Source: Fusobacteriaceae bacterium
GTDB taxonomy: Bacteria > Fusobacteriota > Fusobacteriia > Fusobacteriales > Fusobacteriaceae
DNA: 50,310 bases
Reading direction: 5' to 3'
Assembly (NCBI GenBank): GCA_017984315.1
Contig: JAGNZR010000005.1
Coordinates: forward strand, 8,027 to 58,336
Shown here: piece by piece, positions 8,995 to 18,345 of the stretch
How the letters are laid out: each line of letters begins with the position of its first letter
Position numbering within the stretch: position 1 is the first letter of the stretch
The notes under the pieces: model-generated
Told to the model about the DNA's origin: nothing
Seen by the model: only the letters and a program-made list of their open reading frames with translations
Databases searched by the model: none
Program-made: the position numbers and the translations under genes

Positions 8995-10932
8995 TTAAAC
9001 TTCCATAATCATTGGAATTATTATTGGATTTCTTTTTATTTTACTATAGAAAAATTTAGCTGATAAATCTCTAATATTATTTCTTAAATTTATAATATCA
9101 TCTTTTCCACTTTTTTCATATTTTTCTAACAATGGTTTTATACTTTCTATACCCTCTCTTAAAAATTCATCCATCTCTTTTCCATAGATAAACCCTTTTG
9201 TAATTATTTCTGGACCTGCTAATACTTTTTTACTCTCTTTGCTCAATGTAAAATTAATTATAACAATTCCATCTTGTGAAAGTTGCTGTCTATCTTTTAT
9301 TACAGTATTTCCAATATCACCTACACCTAACCCATCAACAAGTGTAACTCCTGCACTAACTTTTCCGTTTATAACAACTTTAGATTTTGTTACTTCAACT
9401 TTTTGTCCATTCAGTGCAATAACTATATTCTCTTCCTTTATCCCTGTTTCCATAGCAGATGCTTTATGTGCTTTTAACATTCTATATTCACCATGAATAG
9501 GCATAAAGTTTTTAGGTCTAACTATATTTAGCATTAATTTTTGTTCCTCTGCACTTCCGTGTCCAGAAACATGTATTCCCGCAATTTTTTTAAACACTAC
9601 GTCTGCATTTTCTTTAGCCAGATTATTTATATTATTCGATACTGCTTTTTCATTTCCTGGAATAGGTGTTGCTGATATTATTACAGTATCCCCTTTTTTC
9701 ACTTTAATATGTTTATGCATCCCTTTAGCTATTCTTGACAATGCAGCTAGTGGTTCCCCTTGAGTTCCTGTACATAAAACTACCGCTTTATTAGCTGGCA
9801 TCTTATCAATCTCATGTAAAGGGACTATTAAATCTTGTGGAACTTTTAAATGTCCTAACTCTGTAGCTATCTCAAAAACCCTTACCATACTTCTTCCATC
9901 AATAGCAATTTTTCTTCCATTGCTAACTGAAATATCAACTATCTGTTGCAATCTATGCACATGTGATGCAAACGCAGCAATAATTATTCTTCCTTTAGCT
10001 TTTAAAAATTCAGTTTTAAAAGATTCCCCTACAGTCTTCTCAGAAGGTGTAAACCCTTCAAGTTCTGAATTTGTAGAATCTGAAAGCAGCAGATCTACAC
10101 CAAGTTCACCAAGTTGAGACAATCTTGCAAAATCAAAACCTCTTCCATCTACTGGAGTTAAATCTATTTTAAAATCCCCTGTATTTAGGATTGTCCCTGC
10201 AGGAGTTGTAACTGCTATTGCGTAAGCATCTGCTATAGAGTGAGTTACTCTTACAAATTCAATAGTAAAATGTTTTCCTACTTTTACTTTTGTTCTACCT
10301 TTTACCTCTTTCCCTTTAGGAAGGTCACTTCTATAGTTTAGTCCTTCAAATTTTGCCTTAACAAGCCCTAAAGTTAATTTTCCTCCATACATAGGTACTG
10401 ATTTATCTATTTTTTGATATAAGTAAGGGATGGCTCCTATGTGATCTTCATGTCCATGAGTGATAAATAACCCTTTTATCTTATCTTTATTATTTTCCAA
10501 ATAAGAAAAATCTGGGATAACTAAATCTATACCTGGTAAGTTTTCATCTGGAAATATAACTCCACAATCCATTATAATAATCTCGTCACGATACTGAACA
10601 ACTGTACAATTTTTACCTACTTCATCTAACCCACCAATAGGTATTACATACATTTTTTCCTCTTTTTCAGGAGAGGTAGTTTTTTTAGTTTTAGTTTCTT
10701 CATCTTCCTTTTTAGCAGCTTTAACTTCTGTCTCATCTTTACCTGCAGGAGATGCAGCTTTTTTAGTCTTTTTAGGTTTTTTATCCTTTTTTTCAGGATT
10801 CTCTTTTGTTTTATTCTCTTCTATTTTACTCTCTACCTTATTATCGCTTTTAAGCTCTTCTAACTCTTTTTTTATATTTTTTATATTAAGAGAAATATCT
10901 TCTTTCAGTAAATCTTCATTCTTTTTTACCAT
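8995..10932 (-). CDS. rnj: Ribonuclease J with long charged N-terminal extension
   Basis: RNase J is a metallo-beta-lactamase/beta-CASP nuclease with 5'-to-3' exo- and endoribonuclease activity in mRNA decay and rRNA maturation. The Zn motif THGHEDHIGAIPYL, the GTILNTGDFKIDLTP strand, the beta-CASP segment FASHVHRLQQIVD and the late HVSGHGSAEEQ are all present. The conserved core begins at about residue 91 (KMYVIPIGGLDEVGKN). Residues 1-90 are a low-complexity Lys/Glu/Thr extension with repeated KKTKK-type blocks, which explains the 645-residue length against about 555 for Bacillus RNase J1. The start has a good AAGGAG site. It is 15 bases downstream of mrdA. Confidence 0.95.
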   Translation of the reverse strand: MVKKNEDLLKEDISLNIKNIKKELEELKSDNKVESKIEENKTKENPEKKDKKPKKTKKAASPAGKDETEVKAAKKEDEETKTKKTTSPEKEEKMYVIPIGGLDEVGKNCTVVQYRDEIIIMDCGVIFPDENLPGIDLVIPDFSYLENNKDKIKGLFITHGHEDHIGAIPYLYQKIDKSVPMYGGKLTLGLVKAKFEGLNYRSDLPKGKEVKGRTKVKVGKHFTIEFVRVTHSIADAYAIAVTTPAGTILNTGDFKIDLTPVDGRGFDFARLSQLGELGVDLLLSDSTNSELEGFTPSEKTVGESFKTEFLKAKGRIIIAAFASHVHRLQQIVDISVSNGRKIAIDGRSMVRVFEIATELGHLKVPQDLIVPLHEIDKMPANKAVVLCTGTQGEPLAALSRIAKGMHKHIKVKKGDTVIISATPIPGNEKAVSNNINNLAKENADVVFKKIAGIHVSGHGSAEEQKLMLNIVRPKNFMPIHGEYRMLKAHKASAMETGIKEENIVIALNGQKVEVTKSKVVINGKVSAGVTLVDGLGVGDIGNTVIKDRQQLSQDGIVIINFTLSKESKKVLAGPEIITKGFIYGKEMDEFLREGIESIKPLLEKYEKSGKDDIINLRNNIRDLSAKFFYSKIKRNPIIIPMIMEV

Positions 10933-10947
10933 TTTATCTCCTTTTTT

Positions 10948-12759
10948 CTAGTCTACAATAAATTTTCCACTATTTTTTAACTCTAAATATTTATCCACAA
11001 ACTGTTTAGCTACTCCACCGGCAACTTTTCCTCCACCACCGGCTCCTTCTAATAAAACTACAAATACAACTTCCGGATCTTCTACAGGAAAATATCCAGC
11101 TACCCACGCATGAGTTTCTTTTGATTGTGCATTCTGAGCTGATCCACTTTTTGCCCCTATATTTATTCCAGGTGTTCTCATTATTTTAGTTGTACCGTTA
11201 TCTTCTGCTACAGTTTTTCTAAGGGCTTCACCCATAAGAGCATAATACCATGAAGGAAGTTCAATTTTTATAGCTATCTCTTTTTCTACTTTCTCTTTTT
11301 CCTCACCAATCTCTTTTAGTAATTTAGGCTTATATGCATACCCTTTATTAGCTAAAACACTGTATACCTGAAGCATTTGTAAAGGGGTTACTGAAACATA
11401 ACCCTGCCCTATAGACATATTAATACTATCCCCTTTATACCACGATTGTTTAAATTTCTTTCTTTTCCACTCAGGACTGGGATTAACTCCAATTTTTTCT
11501 CCAGGGAGATCTATTCCTGTTGGTTTTCCTAATCCAAACATATCTGCATACTCATTAATCCCTTTATATCCAAACATATCTGCAAATCTATAGTAATATG
11601 GATTAACTGATTCTATTATAGATTTTGTCATATTTACATAACCATGACCCCCAACTTTCCAAGCTTTCCATCTCCAACTTCCTACCTCATAATACCCTGG
11701 GTCAAAATACTCTTTAGATGGGTCAACACCTTTAGATAAAAATGAAAAAGCTGAAATTGGTTTATAAATAGACCCTGGTGGATATTCTCCAGCAATAGCT
11801 TTATTATTAAGTGGTTTTCTCTTATCACTTACAATAGCCTTCCACTCTTCAGGGGATATTTGAGAACTAAATGTTTCTAAAGAGTAAGTTGGGTAACTAA
11901 CCATTGTTATTAAATTTCCAGTTTTTGGATTTACAGTTACTACAGTCCCTGTTAAATTAGCTTCTTTCAATATACTTTCCATATAACTTTGTAATTCATA
12001 ATTAATAGATAAGTATAAGTCTTTCCCATTTACAGGTGGTTTTTTATCTATTTTCTTACTCATTCTATTGTATGCATTAACCTCTATTCTTTCAGCACCT
12101 GGAATCCCTCTCATTAAATAATCGTACTGTTTTTCCAATCCGTTTTTTCCAATTATATCTCTCTGAGTATAACCTTCATCTTTTAATTGGGCGAACTCCT
12201 TTTCCGATATTTTTTTTACATAACCTATTATATGTGAAGCTAAATTATTATATATATACTTTCTTTTAGAATAAACTTCTACCATAATAGGAAGGTCTTT
12301 ATCTATTTTTTCTATTATTTTATGGGCTAATTTTTCATCTAAATTTTCTAACAATATATTCTCTCTAGTATATGTGGATAACTCCCCATATTTTATCCTT
12401 TTTTCTATAAACTCTTTATCAAAACCTGTTAATTTAGATATTTTATCAAGAGTTTCATCATCATACTTTCTTTCATTTAAATATATAAGCCTAAACCCTG
12501 TCCCATTAGTTACTAAAATTTTACCTGTTCTATCATATATTTTTCCTCTTTCTGGTTCTATTCTTTTTAATTTTATTCTATTTTCTTCTGACATCTCTAC
12601 ATATTTTGTGTATTGGAAAATTTGAAGATATAACATCCTGCTTGCTAAAATGAAAAACATAAAAATTATTATAATTTTAAAAATAAGCTCTCTGCTTTCA
12701 CTATCATTACCTAATTTAATTAAATTACTTTTTCTTCTTATTTTTTTTATTCTTTTCAT
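10948..12759 (-). CDS. mrdA: Penicillin-binding protein 2 (elongasome transpeptidase)
   Basis: PBP2 crosslinks peptidoglycan during lateral wall elongation with RodA and MreBCD. A basic cytoplasmic N-terminus and one transmembrane helix (about 25-45) are followed by the PBP dimer domain and the transpeptidase domain. The catalytic SxxK is SIYK at 330-333, the SxN is SVN in IIESVNPYYYR, and the KSG triad is AKSGSAQN. The 603-residue length is normal. Its start overlaps the mreD stop by four bases (ATGA), so the two are translationally coupled, as in many mreD-mrdA loci. No rodA or mreB/mreC gene lies in this window. Confidence 0.95.
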   Translation of the reverse strand: MKRIKKIRRKSNLIKLGNDSESRELIFKIIIIFMFFILASRMLYLQIFQYTKYVEMSEENRIKLKRIEPERGKIYDRTGKILVTNGTGFRLIYLNERKYDDETLDKISKLTGFDKEFIEKRIKYGELSTYTRENILLENLDEKLAHKIIEKIDKDLPIMVEVYSKRKYIYNNLASHIIGYVKKISEKEFAQLKDEGYTQRDIIGKNGLEKQYDYLMRGIPGAERIEVNAYNRMSKKIDKKPPVNGKDLYLSINYELQSYMESILKEANLTGTVVTVNPKTGNLITMVSYPTYSLETFSSQISPEEWKAIVSDKRKPLNNKAIAGEYPPGSIYKPISAFSFLSKGVDPSKEYFDPGYYEVGSWRWKAWKVGGHGYVNMTKSIIESVNPYYYRFADMFGYKGINEYADMFGLGKPTGIDLPGEKIGVNPSPEWKRKKFKQSWYKGDSINMSIGQGYVSVTPLQMLQVYSVLANKGYAYKPKLLKEIGEEKEKVEKEIAIKIELPSWYYALMGEALRKTVAEDNGTTKIMRTPGINIGAKSGSAQNAQSKETHAWVAGYFPVEDPEVVFVVLLEGAGGGGKVAGGVAKQFVDKYLELKNSGKFIVD

Positions 12760-13175
12760 AGTTTCATTTTTTTCCTTTTTAATATCTCTATGTAGATGTA
12801 ATTAACTAAAGACAGTCCTATACAATTATATAAATAACTAGAAACAGATAAATGGTTCCAGTAAACTATAGTCAGTATTAAAAGTTGAATTATTACAAAA
12901 TTCATAATATTTTCTTTTTTATAGTGTAAATGACTTAATAGTAAATAATAGATTAAATAAATTGAGAAAATAGTCATAAAAATAATATAAAAATCATTGT
13001 TTTGAAGGGAATATAAAAACACAATAAAAATTATATTAAATATTATATTTTTTCTACCATCATTGCACAAATACAGCAAATATGGCAATATAAATATACC
13101 ACTAATTATTTTCATCTCCAAAGTTATTTCTACAAACACTAATATAAGTGATATTATATTTACTATATTTAGCAT
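12756..13175 (-). CDS. mreD: Rod shape-determining protein MreD
   Basis: A 139-residue, almost entirely hydrophobic protein with five or six predicted membrane helices, short polar turns such as CNDGRKN and a basic C-terminus (LKRKKMKL). Sequence similarity to MreD is weak by eye, as is usual for this family. The call rests on size, topology and the position immediately upstream of, and overlapping, the PBP2 gene. MreD would scaffold PBP2 and the elongasome in the inner membrane. An unrelated small membrane protein is the alternative. Confidence 0.75.
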   Translation of the reverse strand: MLNIVNIISLILVFVEITLEMKIISGIFILPYLLYLCNDGRKNIIFNIIFIVFLYSLQNNDFYIIFMTIFSIYLIYYLLLSHLHYKKENIMNFVIIQLLILTIVYWNHLSVSSYLYNCIGLSLVNYIYIEILKRKKMKL

Positions 13176-13189
13176 GTTTCCTCTCTTAG

Positions 13190-14158
13190 TTATTTTACAT
13201 TTATTTTTATAATATTCCCTAATTCACTATTCTCAACTAATTTTTTTATATCTAATTTTTTTCCTATTTTATATGCTGTATAATAATTATCTTCCGCATA
13301 TTCTATAGTTTCATCATTATTTTTTCCAGATGTATCTTTGATCTCTATTTTAGAATAGTCACCCTCTTTTAAAATAGAATTTACCTCTTCCCCTCTAGTT
13401 TTATCTCCAAAAATCTGAATAACTGTATCTACATCCTTTTCCTCACCTAATATCAATACTATATTAGCTACTGAAGGTACTGAAGGGATCTCTTTTATTT
13501 TAATATACTTTTCATCTATCTCATCCATAATTTGTTCAACTTTTTCTTTTGGAAGATTATTTATGATAATATAACTTCCCTCCATCTTCTTTTCATAAGT
13601 AGCTGCATTATAATTTAAATTAAATTTAGATTTTAATTTTTCACCAATTTTTCTTGAGTATCCAGCTTTTCCATTAGCGTTTAACACATCTATTACAACA
13701 TCTTCAAAAAGCGTATCACTATTTTTTTTATACAAATCTTGGAATACCCCTGTAATACTTGAAGTCAATATATAACGTTTATCATTAATTGATGTTTCAG
13801 GTATATTAATTGCATTTCTAGCATGTATATCTACACTACCTAATTTAATAACTTTATACGTGTCAATTGTTTCAGGAAAAATTCTGTTCATCATTTCTAA
13901 AATTCTTGCATACTCTTTATTTTCAACAATATCCCCCACTGTCAAATCTTTTTCAATTTGAATTTCAAAAGGGACTTTTATTGCTAATTTATCCTCAAAA
14001 ACTGCTATTAGGTTTTTTTTACCAATAATTAAATATTTGCTGTTTTTAGTTATCTCTCTGTTACTTTTATTTATATTTTTCACAAAAAATAGACTTAACC
14101 CTACTATAAGTGAAAATATTAAAATTACCACTAATACTACTTTAGTTCCTCTCTTCAC
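13190..14158 (-). CDS. Membrane-anchored protein with LytR C-terminal-like domain
   Basis: A 322-residue protein with one N-terminal membrane helix (about 7-27) and an extracytoplasmic remainder. The stretch VVIDVLNANGKAGYSRKIGE (about 163-182) closely resembles the start of the LytR_C domain (VxVLNGTGxxGLA-type), and the following segment through VLILGEEKD has the matching alternating alpha/beta pattern. There is no catalytic LytR-CpsA-Psr domain, so this is not a cell-wall ligase. The N-terminal half (about 35-160) is not recognised. Its start overlaps mtaB by 17 bases and it is followed by mreD, so an envelope or wall role is plausible but unproven. Confidence 0.65.
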   Translation of the reverse strand: MKRGTKVVLVVILIFSLIVGLSLFFVKNINKSNREITKNSKYLIIGKKNLIAVFEDKLAIKVPFEIQIEKDLTVGDIVENKEYARILEMMNRIFPETIDTYKVIKLGSVDIHARNAINIPETSINDKRYILTSSITGVFQDLYKKNSDTLFEDVVIDVLNANGKAGYSRKIGEKLKSKFNLNYNAATYEKKMEGSYIIINNLPKEKVEQIMDEIDEKYIKIKEIPSVPSVANIVLILGEEKDVDTVIQIFGDKTRGEEVNSILKEGDYSKIEIKDTSGKNNDETIEYAEDNYYTAYKIGKKLDIKKLVENSELGNIIKINVK

Positions 14159-15449
14159 CTATAAGTACACCATCCTTAAAATCTATTATTTTCAGACTGT
14201 ATATCTGTCCTATTTTCATTATATTAGATAAAACTTTCACCTTTAAATAGTTTGTAGTGTGACCTACTGAATCCCCTTTCAGATTTTCCTCTATTAAAGT
14301 TTCTAAAGTTTCACCTATATATTTTTTAGCAATATCATTAAACATCTCTACTCTTAAATTTTCTAAATCATCAGCTCTGAATTTTTTAGTTTTTATATCT
14401 ACTTTGTTAGAAAAAGTCGATGCTAAAGTCCCTTCTCTATCAGAGTATTGAAATATATGAAGATCTATAAAACCGATACTCTTTATAGTTTCATAAGTGT
14501 TTTTATGCATTTCATCTGTTTCACCAGGAAAGCCCACAATTACATCTGCTGTAAACTCTAAATTTTTAATCTCTTTTTTTATTTTTGTACATCTAGATTT
14601 TATAAGCTCTGAATCATATTTTCTTTTCATTGCTTTCAAAATAGTGTCATCTCCAGATTGTAAAGAGAGATGAATATGTGGCAACACTTTTGGATTTTTG
14701 AAAAGTTCTATAAACTCATCCCTTATCCTGTCAGGGTATATTGAACCAAATCTGATCCTCTCTACCCCATTTATTTCTACTATTTTTTTCACTAAATTTT
14801 CTAGGGTTAATTTTTCTTCTAAGTCCTCACCATAGGCTCCAATATTTATCCCTATTAATATTATCTCTTTGTACCCTTGTTCTACTATTTTTTCTATTTC
14901 ATCTATTATATTTTCTATCTTTCTTGAACGACTCTTTCCTCTTGCAAAAGGGATTTTGCAATATGAGCAAAAACTATTACAACCATCTTGAATCTTAACA
15001 TAAGCTCTAGACATCTCTCTTAGAGTTGCAATTTCATACTCTTCATATTCCTTTTGCACAAAGATACTTTCATTTATAACTCTACTGCTCTCTTTTTCAT
15101 TTTCAATATCTTTAATTAAATTTACAATACCTTGTTTATCTTTGTTTCCAACTATATAATCTATTTCATCTATCTCTTCTAGATCTTTAGAGTTAGTTTC
15201 AGCATAACACCCAGTTAAAATAACTATTGAATTTTTATTATTTTTTTTAGCTCTTCTTAGCATATTTCTTGTTTTTTTATCAGCAATGCTTGTTACTGTG
15301 CAAGAATTTATTATATATATATCCGCTATCTCTTCAAAAGGCACCTCAGCATACCCTAATTTCGATAATTGATTTTTTATACTCTCTGTTTCATATTGAT
15401 TTACTTTGCAGCCTAAAGTATGAAAGGCTACTTTTTTATTCAAACTCAT
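14142..15449 (-). CDS. mtaB: tRNA t6A37 methylthiotransferase MtaB
   Basis: MtaB is a radical-SAM enzyme with two Fe-S clusters that converts t6A37 to ms2t6A37 in ANN-decoding tRNAs. The N-terminal MTTase cysteines are in HTLGCKVNQYE, INSCTVTS and LTGCYAE; the radical-SAM triad is CNSFCSYC (CxxxCxxC) followed by KIPFARGKSRSR. A C-terminal TRAM-like region closes the 435 residues. The HTLGCKVNQYE wording and the length fit MtaB better than MiaB or RimO. It overlaps rsmE upstream by 14 bases. Its substrate t6A is made by a complex including TsaB and TsaE, encoded near 41000. Confidence 0.94.
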   Translation of the reverse strand: MSLNKKVAFHTLGCKVNQYETESIKNQLSKLGYAEVPFEEIADIYIINSCTVTSIADKKTRNMLRRAKKNNKNSIVILTGCYAETNSKDLEEIDEIDYIVGNKDKQGIVNLIKDIENEKESSRVINESIFVQKEYEEYEIATLREMSRAYVKIQDGCNSFCSYCKIPFARGKSRSRKIENIIDEIEKIVEQGYKEIILIGINIGAYGEDLEEKLTLENLVKKIVEINGVERIRFGSIYPDRIRDEFIELFKNPKVLPHIHLSLQSGDDTILKAMKRKYDSELIKSRCTKIKKEIKNLEFTADVIVGFPGETDEMHKNTYETIKSIGFIDLHIFQYSDREGTLASTFSNKVDIKTKKFRADDLENLRVEMFNDIAKKYIGETLETLIEENLKGDSVGHTTNYLKVKVLSNIMKIGQIYSLKIIDFKDGVLIGEERN

Positions 15450-16167
15450 TAACTAATACTCCTCCTACAACAATGGCCGCAGTTTCCGCTCTTAAAATTC
15501 TATTCCCCAGGGTTACTATCTTACACCCCTTACCTTTTAAAAATGCTATTTCGCCTGTTTCAAATCCACCTTCAGGTCCAATTATATATAAAACTTTTTT
15601 AGGTTTTTCTTGAAATTCTTTTAATAAATTTTTCAAATTATTTTCTTTATCTTCCTCATAAGGAACAATAACTAAATCATACTCTTCAAACTTTATATTT
15701 GATAAAGATATTGGTTCAAGTATATTTACAAATTTTACACCTTGGCACTGTTTTAAAGTCTCTTTTGAAATAAGATCCCATTTATCTTTTTTTTCATTAA
15801 TTTTAACTATACACCTTTTGCTAAAATAAGGGATTATTCCATTTATACCTATTTCAGTAAGCTTTTGTATAGCTAAATTCATCTTATCATTTTTTAACAT
15901 CCCTAGAGCAACGTCAATTTGAGTTTTTTTAGAAAAATTATCCTCTCTTTTTTCTAAAATTTCACACACTATCTCTTTTTTTTCAATCTCTATTATATTA
16001 AGGATATATTCAAACTCACCATCAACAGCTCTGATTTTTTCGTTAACTTTAACTCTAAATGAATTTTTTAAATGATTAACATCATTTTTATCTTTTATAA
16101 TAACAAGTTTATCTGTAATCTCATTCTCATTTTCATAATCTATAATAACACTTATCAACTTAATCAC
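15436..16167 (-). CDS. rsmE: 16S rRNA (uracil-1498 N3)-methyltransferase RsmE
   Basis: RsmE is a SPOUT-fold SAM methyltransferase acting on U1498 of 16S rRNA. An N-terminal PUA-like domain (about 1-70) is followed by the knotted domain with YIIGPEGGFETGEI and LGNRILRAETAAIVV, the most conserved family motifs. It has 243 residues. The frame opens with GTG directly after the rrf2 stop but without an upstream Shine-Dalgarno. An in-frame TTG nine bases further in, at 16158, has AGGTGA at a suitable distance and may be the true start. Confidence 0.93.
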   Translation of the reverse strand: MIKLISVIIDYENENEITDKLVIIKDKNDVNHLKNSFRVKVNEKIRAVDGEFEYILNIIEIEKKEIVCEILEKREDNFSKKTQIDVALGMLKNDKMNLAIQKLTEIGINGIIPYFSKRCIVKINEKKDKWDLISKETLKQCQGVKFVNILEPISLSNIKFEEYDLVIVPYEEDKENNLKNLLKEFQEKPKKVLYIIGPEGGFETGEIAFLKGKGCKIVTLGNRILRAETAAIVVGGVLVNEFE

Positions 16168-16596
16168 CTATTCTATTATTTGGCTGTTTTTTACTAAATC
16201 CTCTAAAGTTGTATTTTCTAAAATCTTCGTCATGGCAGCATCTAACTGCCCCCAAATACAGCTTCCTTTACAATTTTGCTCTTCACAACATTTTTCATTT
16301 TGCCCATTATTTTCATTGCAATCAATAACTTTTTCATCTTCATCTAAAATTCTATATAGATCATGAAGCGTTATCTCTTTGGGTTCTTTTAACAATCTAT
16401 AACCACCAGTCGGCCCTCTTTTTCCCTCTATTATCTTTTCATTTTTCAGTTTAAAAAGTATCTGCTCTAAATATTGAACAGATATATTTTCTGCTTCTGA
16501 TATCTCTTTTATCCTTACTAATTTACCCTCTTTACTCTTTTCAACTATATATTTTAAAGCTTTTATCCCATATCTAACTTTAGTACTTACTTTCAC
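16168..16596 (-). CDS. Rrf2 family transcriptional regulator with Cys cluster
   Basis: A winged helix-turn-helix regulator of 142 residues beginning MKVSTKVRYGIKALKYIVEK. It has the recognition-helix region ISVQYLEQILFKLKN and the wing KRGPTGGYRLLKEP, which are diagnostic for Rrf2. Cysteines at 93, 103, 104, 109 and 113 are candidate Fe-S or metal ligands; the spacing and number differ from the three-Cys pattern of IscR. The start is a GTG overlapping the ruvB stop (TAGTG), with GAGGTGA upstream. No iscS/iscU or sulfur gene is adjacent, so the regulon cannot be inferred from context. Confidence 0.92.
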   Translation of the reverse strand: MKVSTKVRYGIKALKYIVEKSKEGKLVRIKEISEAENISVQYLEQILFKLKNEKIIEGKRGPTGGYRLLKEPKEITLHDLYRILDEDEKVIDCNENNGQNEKCCEEQNCKGSCIWGQLDAAMTKILENTTLEDLVKNSQIIE

Positions 16597-17597
16597 TAAT
16601 TCACCTCTTTTTTATTCTTGAAATGCTCTATAGCTTTCTCTGTAACAACCCTTCCTCTGTTCGTTCTTTTTATAAACCCTATTTTTACTAAATGTGGCTC
16701 ATAAACCTCTTCTATCGTCCTTTTATCTTCTCCTAATAAAAGAGCTAGACTCTCTATTCCAACTGGACCACCGTTATAATTATTTACAATAGCCTCTATT
16801 ATCTCCCTGTCTAATTCATCTAATCCTGATTTATCAATACCTAAAATATTTAGAGCTTCCAATGTAAGTTTCTCCTTTATTTTTCCATTCCCTTTAATAT
16901 CGCAGTAATCTCTAACTCTTTTTAGAAGTCTGTTTGCGATTCTAGGTGTTCCTCTAGATCTTAAGGAAATTTCAACTGCTGCACTATCCTCTATCTCGCT
17001 GCCTAAAATTTTTGCCCCTCTTTTTATAATCCCAACAATCTCTTCTTCTGTATAATATTTCATTTTATGAGTAACTCCAAAACGATCACGAAGAGGTGAA
17101 CTTAAAAGTCCTGCTTTAGTTGTAGCCCCTATCAATGTAAAATTAGGCAGTTCAATCCTTATAGACCTAGCTGAAGGTCCTTTACCTATTATAATATCTA
17201 ACTCTCCATCCTCCATTGCAGGATAAAGTATCTCTTCCACAGATGTATTTAAACGATGTATCTCATCTATAAACAAAATATCATTTTCTTCTAAAGATGT
17301 AAGTATTGCTGCTAAATCTCCAGCTTTATCTATAACTGGACCTGAAGTTATCTTAATGTTTGAACCCATTTCAGTGGCTATCACTCCAGCTAATGTTGTT
17401 TTCCCTAATCCTGGGGGTCCATAAAGTAAAATATGATCAATAGCTACACATCTTTTTTTAGCTGCCTCTATATAAATACTCATTTTTTCTTTTAAACTCT
17501 CCTGCCCTACATACTCTTTCAATGTTTTGGGTCTTAAAGTCTTTTGAATATCTATTTCGTTCTCTAACTCCTCTGGCACCACAACTCTATTCTCCAT
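16596..17597 (-). CDS. ruvB: Holliday junction branch-migration ATPase RuvB
   Basis: RuvB is the hexameric AAA+ motor that drives Holliday junction branch migration with RuvA. Walker [15 protein letters not shown], Walker B FIDEIHRL, the sensor segment [19 protein letters not shown] and the C-terminal winged helix with [18 protein letters not shown] are all present. The ATG at 17597 is chosen because AGGAG lies seven bases upstream; an open frame continues ten residues further but without a ribosome binding site and unlike the family N-terminus. This gives 333 residues. It follows the DUF445 gene and overlaps the Rrf2 regulator by one base. ruvA and ruvC are not nearby. Confidence 0.96.
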   Translation of the reverse strand: MENRVVVPEELENEIDIQKTLRPKTLKEYVGQESLKEKMSIYIEAAKKRCVAIDHILLYGPPGLGKTTLAGVIATEMGSNIKITSGPVIDKAGDLAAILTSLEENDILFIDEIHRLNTSVEEILYPAMEDGELDIIIGKGPSARSIRIELPNFTLIGATTKAGLLSSPLRDRFGVTHKMKYYTEEEIVGIIKRGAKILGSEIEDSAAVEISLRSRGTPRIANRLLKRVRDYCDIKGNGKIKEKLTLEALNILGIDKSGLDELDREIIEAIVNNYNGGPVGIESLALLLGEDKRTIEEVYEPHLVKIGFIKRTNRGRVVTEKAIEHFKNKKEVN

Positions 17598-17623
17598 TTT
17601 TACTCCTATATTACTTTTATAAA

Positions 17624-18226
17624 TCAAATAAAAAAGCTTACTGCAGCTTGAATAGCTCCAATAATTCCTCCAAGGACAGCTCCTATAATCTCTATGTGCT
17701 TAAACTCCGTCTTAGCTAAAGAAAATGTAATCTCCTCTAACTTTTCTAAAGAGAAAGAATCAACATTTCTTACTATAATAGCTTCGAAATCTACTTCATC
17801 CTCTAAAACTCCAAGAAACTGTTCTATTATCATCTCTTTATTTCCTAAAACTATAGACTTAATAGACTCTGTTATTTTTGCCTCTACAGAGCTACTCATA
17901 AACATCGCTGCCATAGGAAACACTTTTATAATTTCCTCTTTCACTTTTCCTTTTAGAAGAGTATCCACTATCTTCTCTAAATGATCCCCTATCTTTTCTT
18001 TATCTAATGAAGCAGTTATATCATTCATAGATATAACGTCAGATTTTATTGCTTCTGCTATTCTTATCCCTATCTCATGCTTTCTTTTTGGAATTACACC
18101 TTGTATTTTGAAAAATAATAAATTTATCTCTTTATAAGGTCTGAATAACATTTTAATAGCTACATAATTTGTAACCCATCCTATTAAAACCCCTATTACT
18201 ATTATTAATATTATTTTTAATTCCAT
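17624..18226 (-). CDS. DUF445 family membrane protein
   Basis: A 200-residue protein with a hydrophobic N-terminal helix containing the family motif [18 protein letters not shown], then [22 protein letters not shown], a long helical middle and a C-terminal hydrophobic Gly/Ala-rich helix ([20 protein letters not shown]). This is the compact form of DUF445 (YheB/YjiN relatives), whose biochemical role is not established. It is the first gene of the 19-gene unit, directly behind a strong promoter, and has AAGGAG upstream of its ATG. Confidence 0.88.
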   Translation of the reverse strand: MELKIILIIVIGVLIGWVTNYVAIKMLFRPYKEINLLFFKIQGVIPKRKHEIGIRIAEAIKSDVISMNDITASLDKEKIGDHLEKIVDTLLKGKVKEEIIKVFPMAAMFMSSSVEAKITESIKSIVLGNKEMIIEQFLGVLEDEVDFEAIIVRNVDSFSLEKLEEITFSLAKTEFKHIEIIGAVLGGIIGAIQAAVSFFI

Positions 18227-18265
18227 AACTTTTTTTCTCCTTATTTTTTTACTAATCTAGTAAAG

Positions 18266-18294
18266 ATTTTACCACGTTTTTTAGTTTTTTTCAA
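18266..18294 (-). promoter_or_regulatory. Promoter of the long DUF445-ruvB-...-nadE unit
   Basis: On the minus strand TTGAAA (18294-18289) is separated by exactly 17 bases from TAAAAT (18271-18266), about 40 bases upstream of the DUF445 start. Twenty-five of its 29 positions match the obg promoter, including the spacer block AAACGT. Confidence 0.8.
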
Positions 18295-18295
18295 T

Positions 18296-18329
18296 TAAAA
18301 ATGGAGAAGTATCTTCTCTTCTCCATTTT
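18296..18329 (-). terminator. Terminator after rpsA
   Basis: Inverted repeat with arms ATGGAGAAG and CTTCTCCAT extended by A/T pairs (18296-18309 and 18318-18329). On the minus strand it ends in a T-run. It separates rpsA from the promoter of the next unit. Confidence 0.8.
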
Positions 18330-18345
18330 ACTTTTTCATTTGATA

